A stretch of DNA of 64,000 bases from Microbacterium sp. EST19A (GTDB lineage Bacteria; Actinomycetota; Actinomycetes; Actinomycetales; Microbacteriaceae), in contig NZ_JAHXYZ010000004.1 in assembly GCF_019969685.1 (NCBI RefSeq), positions 1-64,000 of the forward strand, in the 5' to 3' direction. Every line of letters begins with the position of its first letter. The first letter of the stretch is position 1. The notes beneath the pieces were generated by a model that made no database searches, was not told the origin of the DNA, and saw only the letters and a program-made list of their open reading frames with translations. This document shows positions 53,607-61,991 of the stretch, one piece after another. The position numbers and the translations under genes are program-made.

Positions 53607-54461
53607 ATGCCCCGCACGATCGCGGTGAACACGTGGGTGTGGACGTCGCCGCTCACGGATTCGACGGTCGAGCCGCTCGCCCGCAAGGCGAAGGATCTCG
53701 GCTACGACGCCCTGGAGCTGCCGCTCGAGAACGTGGGGGACTGGGACCCGCGGCAGGTGCGCGAGGTGCTCGACGCCCTCGGCCTCGGCGCGATCCTGGT
53801 CGGAGCGATGGGGCCAGGGCGATCCCTCGTGTCGAAGGCAGGCGACGTCACGGCGACTCAGGACTACCTGCGAGCGTGCATCGGCTCCGCGAGTGTGCTG
53901 GGATCCGACGTCGTCGCGGGTCCCTTCTACGCTCCGACCGGCGTGACCTGGCGCATGGATGCCGATGAACGCACCGCCGTCGTGCGCGAACTGCGCGAGA
54001 ACCTCGCGCCCCTGGCGGCCGAGGCCGTCGACCTCGGCATCACCCTCGCCGTCGAGCCGCTCAACCGCTACGAGACCAGTCTGCTCAACACCGTGGAGCA
54101 GAGCCTCGACGCGCTCGGGCCGCTGCTCGGCGCCGGCGTCGGCCTCGCTCTCGACACGTACCACCTCAACATCGAGGAGAAGAAGCCCGCCGACGCGATC
54201 CGCTCCGCCGGTGCGGCGATCGCGCACGTGCAGGTGTGCGGCAGTGATCGCGGCGCCGTGGGCGACGACCACACCGACTGGCCGGAGATCCTGCGCGCGC
54301 TGGACGACGCCGGCTACCACGGCCCGCTGGGGCTGGAGAGCTTCACGGGCGAGAACGCCACGATCGCGGTCGCCGCATCCGTGTGGCGCCCGCTCGCCCC
54401 GAGTCAGGACGAACTGGCCGCCCGCAGCATCGCCGCACTTCGCGCATTGGAGCACTCATGA
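53607..54461 (+). CDS. TIM-barrel epimerase, D-tagatose/D-psicose 3-epimerase-like
   Basis: 284 residues. EPLNRYETSLLNT is a signature of ketose 3-epimerases. The metal and catalytic residues Glu150, Asp183 (LDTYHLNIEEK), His207 and Glu244 (ESF) agree in spacing with those of Pseudomonas D-tagatose 3-epimerase. The tail of the substrate loop (QVCGSDRGAVGDDHTDW) differs from classical psicose epimerases, so another keto-sugar is possible. ATG 53607 is chosen since GAGGAGAAGG precedes it. It overlaps the next isomerase by ATGA. Confidence 0.86.
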   Translation: MPRTIAVNTWVWTSPLTDSTVEPLARKAKDLGYDALELPLENVGDWDPRQVREVLDALGLGAILVGAMGPGRSLVSKAGDVTATQDYLRACIGSASVLGSDVVAGPFYAPTGVTWRMDADERTAVVRELRENLAPLAAEAVDLGITLAVEPLNRYETSLLNTVEQSLDALGPLLGAGVGLALDTYHLNIEEKKPADAIRSAGAAIAHVQVCGSDRGAVGDDHTDWPEILRALDDAGYHGPLGLESFTGENATIAVAASVWRPLAPSQDELAARSIAALRALEHS

Positions 54462-55465
54462 GCACGCGTCCTGTCACCCTGTTCACCGGCCAGTGGGCGG
54501 ATCTGCCCTTCGAGGACGTCGCGCGCCTCGCCGCCGAGTGGGGCTACGACGGACTCGAGGTGGCGGCATCCGGCGACCATCTCGACCTGCGGCGGGCAGA
54601 CGAGGACGACGCCTACGTCGCCTCCCGCCGCGAGATCCTCGACCGCCACGGGCTGAAGATCTTCGCGATCTCGAATCATCTCGCCGGTCAAGCCGTGTGC
54701 GACGCCCCGATCGACTTCCGGCACCAGGCCATCCTCCGGGAGTACGTCTGGGGCGACGGCGATGCGGAGGGCGTCCGGCAGCGCGCCGCCGAAGACATGA
54801 AGCGCGCCGCGCGCGTCGCCCGCAAGCTCGACATCGACACGGTCGTCGGGTTCACCGGATCGTCGATCTGGCCGTATCTGGCGATGTTCCCGCCGGTCCC
54901 GGCATCCGTCATCGAGGGCGGCTTCGAGGACTTCGCGGCCCGCTGGAACCCGATCCTCGACGTGTTCGACGGCGAAGGCGTGCGGTTCGCGCACGAGGTG
55001 CACCCCGGCGAGATCGCCTACGACTACTGGTCGAGCGTGCGCGCGCTCGAGGCGATCGGCCACCGGGAGGCGTTCGGTTTCAACTGGGACCCGTCGCACA
55101 TGATGTGGCAGAACATCGACCCGGTCGGGTTCATCGTCGACTTCGCCGACCGCATCTACCACGTCGACTGCAAGGACACCCGCATGCGCCCGCACAACGG
55201 GCGTGCCGGAGTGCTCGGCTCGCATCTGCCGTGGGGCGACCCGCGACGCGGCTGGGACTTCGTCTCGACCGGCCACGGCGACGTGCCCTGGGAGGACGCG
55301 TTCCGTGCGCTCGACGCGATCGGCTACACGGGACCCATCTCGATCGAGTGGGAGGACGCCGGAATGGACCGGCTCCATGGCGCTCCCGAAGCGCTCGCCT
55401 ACGTGCGGTCGCTGCTCTGGCCGAAACCCGATGCCTCGTTCGACGCCGCGTTCAGCAACCAGTGA
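54458..55465 (+). CDS. Sugar phosphate isomerase/epimerase, TIM-barrel
   Basis: 335 residues. Begins FTGQWADLPFEDVARLAAEWGYDGLEVAASGDHLDL, with metal-site residues in HEVHPGEIAYD, NWDPSHMMWQ, YHVDCKDT and ISIEWED. It is longer than the 53607 epimerase and closer to inosose-dehydratase or YcjR-like enzymes that act on keto-glycosides. Coupled to the preceding gene by a 4-bp overlap. With the Gfo/Idh/MocA gene at 47554 it may process an imported glycoside through a keto intermediate. That is an inference from gene sets. Confidence 0.84.
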   Translation: MSTRPVTLFTGQWADLPFEDVARLAAEWGYDGLEVAASGDHLDLRRADEDDAYVASRREILDRHGLKIFAISNHLAGQAVCDAPIDFRHQAILREYVWGDGDAEGVRQRAAEDMKRAARVARKLDIDTVVGFTGSSIWPYLAMFPPVPASVIEGGFEDFAARWNPILDVFDGEGVRFAHEVHPGEIAYDYWSSVRALEAIGHREAFGFNWDPSHMMWQNIDPVGFIVDFADRIYHVDCKDTRMRPHNGRAGVLGSHLPWGDPRRGWDFVSTGHGDVPWEDAFRALDAIGYTGPISIEWEDAGMDRLHGAPEALAYVRSLLWPKPDASFDAAFSNQ

Positions 55466-55476
55466 CAGGAACCCGC

Positions 55477-55770
55477 ATGCCGATCCAGCACACCGTCGTC
55501 TTCCGTCTCGCTCACCCGGCGGGCTCTGCCGAGGAGCGCGAGTTCCTCGCGACCGGGCACGCCGTGCTGACCTCCATCCCTGGCGTCGCGGACTTCACCA
55601 TCCGGCGGCAGGTGAGCGCGAAGAGCGACCTCACGCATCAGTTCTCGATGATCTTCGCCGACCAGCACGCCTACGACGCGTACGACGTCCACCCCGCGCA
55701 CCGCGCCTTCGTGGCGGAGCGCTGGGTGCCCGAGGTCGCCGAGTTCCAGGAGTACGACTTCACCGAGTGA
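55477..55770 (+). CDS. Dabb-family (stress-responsive alpha/beta barrel) protein
   Basis: 97 residues of the Dabb dimeric ferredoxin-like barrel: IQHTVVFRLAHPAGSAEEREFLATGHAVLTSIPGVADFTIRRQVS, ending VHPAHRAFVAERWVPEVAEFQEYDF. Dabb proteins are small enzymes or stress proteins, frequently in sugar or aromatic catabolic operons. Last gene of the CUT2 transcript, 11 bp after the isomerase, with no separate promoter. A specific reaction is not inferable. Confidence 0.85.
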   Translation: MPIQHTVVFRLAHPAGSAEEREFLATGHAVLTSIPGVADFTIRRQVSAKSDLTHQFSMIFADQHAYDAYDVHPAHRAFVAERWVPEVAEFQEYDFTE

Positions 55771-55781
55771 GCCCCGGGGGA

Positions 55782-55797
55782 GCCGGGGGAGCCCGGC
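55782..55797. terminator. Small GC hairpin between convergent genes
   Basis: A perfect 6-bp GCCGGG/CCCGGC stem with a GGAG loop, between the Dabb gene (plus) and the NYN gene (minus). Weak; probably the shared terminator. Confidence 0.4.
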
Positions 55798-55798
55798 C

Positions 55799-56755
55799 TC
55801 AGGGCTCGCGCAGCTTGACCAGACGCTCGTGGCCGGTCTCCTCCAGTTCCGCGATGTCGTCGCGGGACTTGAGGAAGTCGGAGAACGACCGGTAGCCGAG
55901 GGCCTTCTCGCTGAACGACGGGTCCATGCGGCGCATGTGCGTCTTGACGGCCGAGCTGTGCAGCCACTCGTCGGCGTCGGCCTTGTCGTGGCCGAGGCGC
56001 AGGGCGCGTTCCAGCAACTGCGTGGCCTCGCCCTGCTCGTCGATCTTGGGCTCTTCGACCTTGGCCGTCGTCGCCTTGGATTTGGCCCGTCGCGGCGCCT
56101 TCGCCTTGGGCGCATCGGCCGGGGCCTCGGCGACCGGCTCGACGGGTTCGGCCGTCGGCGCCGCGACGACCGGTGCCGGCTTCGACGGACGGACCACGCC
56201 GGGGAGGGAGTCGTAGGCCTCGAACTCGTCGCACGCCGCGGCCAGGGACTTGGCCGTGGAGCCGGCGACGCCGACGCCGATCACGTAGCGTCCGAGACGC
56301 TTGCAGCGCTGCGCCAGCGGCACGTAGTCGCTGTCGCCGGCCACGATGACGACGTGCGTCAGGTCGGGGAGGCGGAACATGTCCTCGACGGCATCCACGG
56401 CGAGGCGGATGTCGGCGCCGTTCTTCGCATACGCCGCCGCAGGGAACAGCTGCACGAGGTCGACCGCGCGCGCCACCAGCTGGGAGCGGTACTCGGCGTT
56501 GACGGGCGAGGACCAGTCGGCATAGGCCCTCGTGAGCACCAGGGTGCCGAAGGAGGCGGCGTAGTCGATGATCGCGCCGACCTCGATCATCGCGCGGCTC
56601 AGCCGCTCGGCGACCTCGGGGTCGTTCGGGTTCTCGGTGATCCGCTGGCGGTCCTTGCCGTAGGCGTTGCGGCCGTGGACGCGGTCGTACCAGGAGATGA
56701 CGATGTTGTCGAAGTCGAGGTAGACCGCGACGCGGGCGTTCGTCGGCTCAGCCAC
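55799..56755 (-). CDS. NYN-domain (LabA/DUF88-like) ribonuclease-type protein with OST-HTH
   Basis: 318 residues. The NYN/PIN-like nuclease domain (1-175) has its acidic metal cluster: Asp14 and Asp16 in YLDFDNI, Asp in GADIRLAVDA and GDSDYVPL. An Ala/Pro/Lys-rich, basic linker (about 185-245) and a C-terminal OST-HTH/LOTUS-type RNA-binding region (about 250-318) follow. It should be an RNA-processing protein. The start is GTG 56755, 8 bp inside the end of the upstream dehydrogenase gene on the same strand, so it is cotranscribed with it. The acidic core is intact. Confidence 0.85.
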   Translation of the reverse strand: MAEPTNARVAVYLDFDNIVISWYDRVHGRNAYGKDRQRITENPNDPEVAERLSRAMIEVGAIIDYAASFGTLVLTRAYADWSSPVNAEYRSQLVARAVDLVQLFPAAAYAKNGADIRLAVDAVEDMFRLPDLTHVVIVAGDSDYVPLAQRCKRLGRYVIGVGVAGSTAKSLAAACDEFEAYDSLPGVVRPSKPAPVVAAPTAEPVEPVAEAPADAPKAKAPRRAKSKATTAKVEEPKIDEQGEATQLLERALRLGHDKADADEWLHSSAVKTHMRRMDPSFSEKALGYRSFSDFLKSRDDIAELEETGHERLVKLREP

Positions 56756-57743
56756 GGTCGGACTCCTCATGCGGGTAGCGCACGCCGATCTGCGATCGGA
56801 TCTCGTCCAGGACGCCCATGATCGCGACGCTCTCGGCGATCGGGAGCAGGTCGCCGGCGATGTTGCCCTCGGCGACGAGCCGTTCGGCGGCGAGCGCCTC
56901 GAACTGCATGCCGCGGCCGTCGATGTCGGAGGCGTACTCCTCGTGGACGGTGCCGTCCGGCAGCACGACCCGGAACGAGGTGGGGGAGTACCAGACATGA
57001 TCGATGTCGATGCGCGCGGCGGTCCCGATGATGCTCGCGGTGTTCGGACCGGCGGCGCGGGAGGACGAGAGGGTGGTCGAGATCGCGCCGCCCTCGTGCG
57101 TCATGACCGTGGCGACCTCGGCATCGGCCCCGGTCTCGATCAGACGCCCGACGGCGCGGATGCTGGTCGGAGCTCCGAGGATGTCGTGGACGAACGAGAT
57201 CGGGTAGATGCCCAGGTCGAGCAGGGCACCGCCGCCGAGCTCGAGCGCGTTCAGCCGGTGGGCGGGGTCGGACGGCAGCAGCTGGGTGTGGTCGGCGGTC
57301 ACGGCGCGGATCTCACCCAGTGTGCCCTCGGCGATGATCTCGCGGATGCGGATCATGTGGGGCAGGTACCGCGTCCACATCGCCTCGGTGACGAGCAGGC
57401 CCTTCTCGGCGGCGAGCCGCTGCAGGTCTTCGGCCTCGGCGCGGTTCAGGGTGAACGCCTTCTCCGCGATCACGTGCTTGCCGTGCTCGAGCAGCAGTCG
57501 GGCGTTCTCATGGTGCAGCGGATGCGGAGTCGAGACGTAGACGATGTCGACATCCGGGTCCGACGCGAGAGCCTCGTACGAGGGATGCGCGCGCGCGATG
57601 TCGAAGCGTGCGGCGAAGGCGTCCGCGGACTCCTGCGAGCGCGAGCCGACGGCCACGAGATCGAGCCCTGCGGTGCGCAGATCGGATGCGAACGAGGCGG
57701 CGATGCCGCCGGTCGCGAGGATTCCCCAACGAAGACCAGTCAT
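56748..57743 (-). CDS. Gfo/Idh/MocA-family NAD(P) oxidoreductase
   Basis: 331 residues, shorter than the two others in the window. N-terminal WGILATGGIAASFASDL (5-21), catalytic-Lys block HVIAEKAFTLNRAEAEDL (EKA in place of EKP) and the trihydroxy-dipyrrin-like C-terminal domain (LELGGGALLDLGIYPISFVHDILGAPTSI) are typical of dimeric dihydrodiol dehydrogenase-like members. TACGCT precedes the ATG by 6 nt without a ribosome site, implying a leaderless message. It is followed by the overlapping NYN gene. Substrate unknown. Confidence 0.87.
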   Translation of the reverse strand: MTGLRWGILATGGIAASFASDLRTAGLDLVAVGSRSQESADAFAARFDIARAHPSYEALASDPDVDIVYVSTPHPLHHENARLLLEHGKHVIAEKAFTLNRAEAEDLQRLAAEKGLLVTEAMWTRYLPHMIRIREIIAEGTLGEIRAVTADHTQLLPSDPAHRLNALELGGGALLDLGIYPISFVHDILGAPTSIRAVGRLIETGADAEVATVMTHEGGAISTTLSSSRAAGPNTASIIGTAARIDIDHVWYSPTSFRVVLPDGTVHEEYASDIDGRGMQFEALAAERLVAEGNIAGDLLPIAESVAIMGVLDEIRSQIGVRYPHEESDRG

Positions 57744-57749
57744 TCTTTC

Positions 57750-57842
57750 AGCGTAGAGGGTGCGGTGGGTGTGACGGACTGTTACATCACGTGACTCCCG
57801 GCATCGCCGGCCTGGAAGTCGTCCGCGGTGCGAACCTACGGT
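57750..57842. promoter_or_regulatory. Divergent leaderless promoter region
   Basis: Minus: TACGCT (57755-57750) ends 6 nt before the dehydrogenase ATG. Plus: TACGGT (57837-57842) ends 7 nt before the monooxygenase ATG at 57850. Between them, CATCACGTGACTC and TGTTACATCACGTGA sequences contain a CACGTG palindrome (about 57787-57792). Confidence 0.6.
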
Positions 57843-57849
57843 GACGAGC

Positions 57850-59232
57850 ATGACCGAACCTCTGATCGTCGGTGCCATGGTGCGCACGCTCGGCGCGTAT
57901 CCGTCGGGGTGGCGGCATCCCGGGGCGCATCGCGATCCGTCAGCGGACGCCGACATCCTCCGCCACATCGCCAGAGAAGGAGAGGAAGCCGGACTCGACT
58001 ACCTCTTCTTCGGCGACTGGCTGGCGACCGGACCCGACCTGGAGTTCCGCGATCCGTATCTCCTGGCCCGCATCGACCCGGTCAGCGCCGTGCTGTTCCT
58101 CGCCGGCGTGACCTCGCGCATCGGGCTGATCGCCACGGTCAACACGACCTACGGCGATCCGTACACGACGGCGCGGTCGCTGGCGTCGCTCGACGTGCTC
58201 ACCGGTGGGCGCGCCGGGATCAATCTCGTCACCGGCGCCGAGCCGCGGGCCGCGGGCAACCACGGCCGCGACGCGCACGCCGACAACGACACGCGCTACG
58301 ACCGCGCCGAGGAGTTCGTCGCGGCCCTGCGCGGGCTCTGGGACTCGTGGGATGAGGATGCCTGGATCGCGGATGCCGAACGCGGCGTGCTCATCGATCC
58401 CGCGGGTCTGCGCAGCACCGACCTGCACGGTGCGCAGGTGCGGGTCACCGGCCCGCTGAACGTCGCCCGACCGCCGCAGGGGCGGATCCCGATCGTGCAC
58501 GCCGGCACATCGCCGCGGTCGCGTGCGCTCGCGGCGACGGAGGCCGACCTCGCGCTCATCGCGGCACCGAACATCGCCGACGCGATCGCCACGCGTGCGC
58601 AGCTCCGCGCGATCGCGGCGGAGGCCGGGCGTTCGCCCGAGTCGCTCAAGGTGATCGCGCCGGTGCTGCCGGTCGTCGCCGAGACGGATGCCGAGGCGCA
58701 CCGCATCGTGGAGCGCCTGCTCGCGCTCGTGCCGCTCGCCGAGGGGCATCAGCCGGCACGCACCGCGTTCCCGCCGAACCGCACCGTCGACGCCCTCTCG
58801 GACGCCCTCGGCGTGGCGGCGGACGACCCGTTGCGCGCGGTCGCCTTCGATGAGCCCGTGACCGCGGACGACGCGGCACGACTGGGGGAGGGCGGCGCCG
58901 CGCTGATCGAGCGGGTGTCCCGCATCGCCGGTCTGGCCGTCTCGGGTCGGCGCCCGCTCACCTGGCGGCACCTCGTCGCCGCGCATGCCGTGCCCGCCGC
59001 CTTCGTGGTGGGTGACGCACAGCTCATCGCGGATCACTTCGAGACCTGGCGCGATGCCGGAGCGGCCGACGGCTTCAACGTGCTGTCGGCTTTCCAGCCC
59101 GCGCAGTTCGAGGCCTTCACGCGCCTCGCGGCGCCCGAACTGCGGCGTCGTGGACTGCTCGCGGGCGACGCCGAGCGCACCGGGGCGACCCTGCGCGATC
59201 GGCTGCGCATTTCCTCCCGTGTCGACGCATGA
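57850..59232 (+). CDS. LLM-class flavin-dependent monooxygenase (NtaA/SnaA/DszA type)
   Basis: 460 residues, luciferase-like TIM barrel with the SnaA/NtaA features: RHPGAHRDPSADADILRHIAREGEEAGLDYLFFGDW, NTTYGDPYTTARSLASLDVLTGGRAGINLVTGAEPRAAGNHGR and RGRIPIVHAGTSPRSRALAA. These two-component enzymes use FMNH2 from a partner reductase to oxidise chelators, sulfones or thioethers. No reductase is adjacent. It sits before a peptide-type ABC transporter, an association seen in sulfur-scavenging loci. ATG 57850 is leaderless by inspection. GTG 57841 is an alternative. Confidence 0.88.
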   Translation: MTEPLIVGAMVRTLGAYPSGWRHPGAHRDPSADADILRHIAREGEEAGLDYLFFGDWLATGPDLEFRDPYLLARIDPVSAVLFLAGVTSRIGLIATVNTTYGDPYTTARSLASLDVLTGGRAGINLVTGAEPRAAGNHGRDAHADNDTRYDRAEEFVAALRGLWDSWDEDAWIADAERGVLIDPAGLRSTDLHGAQVRVTGPLNVARPPQGRIPIVHAGTSPRSRALAATEADLALIAAPNIADAIATRAQLRAIAAEAGRSPESLKVIAPVLPVVAETDAEAHRIVERLLALVPLAEGHQPARTAFPPNRTVDALSDALGVAADDPLRAVAFDEPVTADDAARLGEGGAALIERVSRIAGLAVSGRRPLTWRHLVAAHAVPAAFVVGDAQLIADHFETWRDAGAADGFNVLSAFQPAQFEAFTRLAAPELRRRGLLAGDAERTGATLRDRLRISSRVDA

Positions 59233-59357
59233 CGAGAGGTTTCGCTTCGCGACCGTCGGAGTCCGTCGCGTCGCAGCGCGGCATCCGCGTTCCCTAGCGT
59301 GAAGCCACCTTGAACCTCCGCGACACCCTCGCACCCGAAGCCCAGGAGTCCTCTCAC

Positions 59358-60992
59358 ATGAATCGCCGTCTCGTCCGCGCAGCCGCCGTCGCGCTGCCAC
59401 TCGTCCTCGCGGCGGGTCTCGCCGCCTGCGCCTCCTCACCGGCACCGGCGAACGCGCCGGCGGCGGGGAGCGACCCCATCACCGGCGGTACGCTCACCTA
59501 CCTCGAGCACCAGACCTACACGAACCTGTACCCGCCGCAGGCCGGCTTCTATCCGAACGGCGGCGTCGTCAACAACATCGCCGCCCGTCTCACATGGCAG
59601 AACCCGGAATCGCTCGAGATCGAGCCGTGGATCGCGACCGACTGGACGGTGAACGACGACGCGACCGAGTACACGTTCAACCTCAAATCCGACGTCACCT
59701 TCTCCGACGGCACGCCGCTGGACGCGGCCGCGGTGGCGAAGAACTTCGACACCTACGGACTCGGCAACGCCGAGCGCGGGCTCACGGTCTCCGAGGCGAT
59801 CAACAACTACGCCAGCAGCGAGGTCGTCGACGCGGACACCGTCACGTTCCGGTTCTCGGCCCCGGCGCCCGGATTCCTGCAGGCGACCTCGACGATCAAC
59901 TCCGGTCTCCTGTCGCCCGAGACCCTCGACGGCACGATCGAGGACTTCGGCGCCGGCAACGCCGAGGAGATCATCGGCTCCGGTCCCTTCACCGTGACCG
60001 ACGAGAAGCTGGGCACCGAGTACACGCTCACCGCCCGCGACGATTACGCCTGGGCGCCGGAGAGCGCCGAGAACCAGGGCCGCCCCTACGTGGACGCGGT
60101 GCACGTGCTCGTCACCCCGGAGGACTCGGTGCGCATCGGCTCGCTGCTCGCCGGTCAGGCCGACTACGTGCGCTACGTGCAGGCCTTCGACGAGGACCGC
60201 GTCGAGAGCGCCGGCTTCACGCTCTACGCCCCGCAGACCCGCGGTGTGAACAACGCGATCAGCCTCCGTCCGAGCAACCCGCTGCTCACCGACGTCCGCG
60301 TCCGCCAGGCTCTCGTGTCCGCGGTCGACGCGCAGGAGGTCGTCGACACGCTCTTCACCGAGAACTACCCGGTCGCGAAGTCCGTCCTCTCCTCTGAGGC
60401 GCTCGGCTTCAAGGACGAGTCGGAGCACTACGCCTTCGACCCCGACAAGGCCGAGAAGCTGCTCGACGAGGCCGGATGGGAGCCGGGCTCCGACGGCATC
60501 CGCGAGAAGGACGGCGAGCGGCTCGCGTTCACCGTCTACGAGGCGAAGCCCCAGCCGCTGTCGAAGCAGACGCTCGAGCTCGTCGCGCAGCAGCTGGCCA
60601 AGGTCGGCGTCGAGCTCACCGTCAAGCCCGGCGATGCCGGCAGCGCCGCCGAGGACAACCGCGATCCGGTCGCGACCGGCTTCTACCACTCGATGGTCGG
60701 CCGTGCGGACCTCGACGTGATCAAGAGCCAGTACTTCACCAAGAACCGCGACACCCTCATCTCGAACGACGCTGAGCTCGACGCGCTGCTGCTCGCCGTG
60801 GCGTCCGAGCCGGATCCCGACAAGCGCATCGCGGCGTCGCAGGCCGTGCAGGACTACATCGCCGAGCAGGCGTACGTGATCCCGCTGTTCGAGGAGCCGC
60901 AGGTGTACGGCGCGGCGACCTACGTGCAGGGCGTGGCCTTCGAGTCGGTGGGTCGCCCGACCTTCTCCGGCGTGTGGCTCGCCGAGCACTGA
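59358..60992 (+). CDS. Peptide/nickel-type ABC transporter substrate-binding lipoprotein
   Basis: 544 residues. Lipobox LAAC (Cys24) and SBP family 5 fold (GGTLTYLEHQTYTNLYPPQAGFY, SGPFTVTDEKLGTEYTLTARDDY, DVRVRQALVSAVDAQEVVDTLF). Size and order identify a DppA/OppA-like protein. ATG 59358 is preceded by AGGAG at reasonable spacing. An in-frame TTG at 59310 adds a tail that breaks the signal peptide. It lies 125 bp after the monooxygenase gene, with a possible -10 (TAGCGT, about 59297). The ligand may be the monooxygenase substrate. Confidence 0.92.
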   Translation: MNRRLVRAAAVALPLVLAAGLAACASSPAPANAPAAGSDPITGGTLTYLEHQTYTNLYPPQAGFYPNGGVVNNIAARLTWQNPESLEIEPWIATDWTVNDDATEYTFNLKSDVTFSDGTPLDAAAVAKNFDTYGLGNAERGLTVSEAINNYASSEVVDADTVTFRFSAPAPGFLQATSTINSGLLSPETLDGTIEDFGAGNAEEIIGSGPFTVTDEKLGTEYTLTARDDYAWAPESAENQGRPYVDAVHVLVTPEDSVRIGSLLAGQADYVRYVQAFDEDRVESAGFTLYAPQTRGVNNAISLRPSNPLLTDVRVRQALVSAVDAQEVVDTLFTENYPVAKSVLSSEALGFKDESEHYAFDPDKAEKLLDEAGWEPGSDGIREKDGERLAFTVYEAKPQPLSKQTLELVAQQLAKVGVELTVKPGDAGSAAEDNRDPVATGFYHSMVGRADLDVIKSQYFTKNRDTLISNDAELDALLLAVASEPDPDKRIAASQAVQDYIAEQAYVIPLFEEPQVYGAATYVQGVAFESVGRPTFSGVWLAEH

Positions 60993-61022
60993 TGAGCACG
61001 GACTGATGGGCACGGTGCACCG

Positions 61023-61991
61023 ATGAGCTTCGTCCTCCGACGAGCCGGGCAGGCCGCGATCGTTCTGATCGCGGCCTTCACGGCCACGTTCTTCCTGCTG
61101 CAGCTGCTGCCGGGCGACGCGATCCTGATCAAGTTCTCCGACCCGAGTCTCGGGCTCTCACCGGATCAGCTCGACAGCATCCGCGCGACATACGGCGCAG
61201 ACCTGCCGTGGTGGCAGCAGTACCTGCACGCAGGCCTCGGCTTCCTCGCCGGGGACTTCGGATACTCGACGCAGTTCGGCACCCCGGTGCTCACGATGCT
61301 GGGCGAAGCGCTGCCGTCGACCCTGCTGCTCGCCTTCCTCGGTCTGATCGTGGCGCTGCTCATCGCGGTGCTGGTCGCGGGTCTCTCGTCCCTCGCCCGT
61401 TTCGCCTGGCTGCGCGACGGACTGCGCCAGATCCCCGGACTGTTCGTCGCGGTTCCGGTGTTCTGGCTCGGGATCCTGCTCATCCAGGTGTTCTCCTTCG
61501 GCCTCGGCTGGGTGCCGATCGTCGGCGCCGACCCGGTGTCGGGGCTCATCCTGCCGGTGCTCACGCTGGCCGTGCCGATCTCGGCGCCGCTGGCGCAGGT
61601 GCTCGTGCGGAGCATCGACCAGGTGCAGGCGCAGCCGTTCATCACGGTCGTGCGGGCGAAGGGCGCTCCGCCGCTCTGGGTGCTCACCCGCTCCGTCGCC
61701 CGGAACGCCGCCGTACCGAGTCTCACGATCGCGGGAGTCCTGTTCGGCGAGCTCGTCGGCGGTGCGGTGGTCACCGAGACCGTGTTCGGCCGCACCGGTG
61801 TCGGCCGTCTCACCGAGCAGGCCGTGGCGAACCAGGACATCCCGGTGCTGCAGGGCGTCGTGCTGCTGTCCGCCCTCGGCTTCGTGCTGATCAGCTTCGC
61901 CGTCGACCTCGTCACCCCGCTCATCGATCCGCGTCAGCGGAACGTGGCGAGGGCGACGACCCCACGCGCGCTGCAGGAGGTGCCGGCATGA
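61023..61991 (+). CDS. DppB-type ABC transporter permease
   Basis: 322 residues and six helices. The family starts with LRRAGQAAIVLIAAFTATFFLLQLLPGDAI. The extended EAA-like loop is QPFITVVRAKGAPPLWVLTRSVARNAAVPSL, and the tail has GRLTEQAVANQDIPVLQGVVLLSALGFVLISFAVDLV. It pairs with the DppC-type permease, whose start overlaps its stop (ATGA). The long external loop after helix 1 (SDPSLGLSPDQLDSIRATYG) is usual for DppB. Confidence 0.92.
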   Translation: MSFVLRRAGQAAIVLIAAFTATFFLLQLLPGDAILIKFSDPSLGLSPDQLDSIRATYGADLPWWQQYLHAGLGFLAGDFGYSTQFGTPVLTMLGEALPSTLLLAFLGLIVALLIAVLVAGLSSLARFAWLRDGLRQIPGLFVAVPVFWLGILLIQVFSFGLGWVPIVGADPVSGLILPVLTLAVPISAPLAQVLVRSIDQVQAQPFITVVRAKGAPPLWVLTRSVARNAAVPSLTIAGVLFGELVGGAVVTETVFGRTGVGRLTEQAVANQDIPVLQGVVLLSALGFVLISFAVDLVTPLIDPRQRNVARATTPRALQEVPA

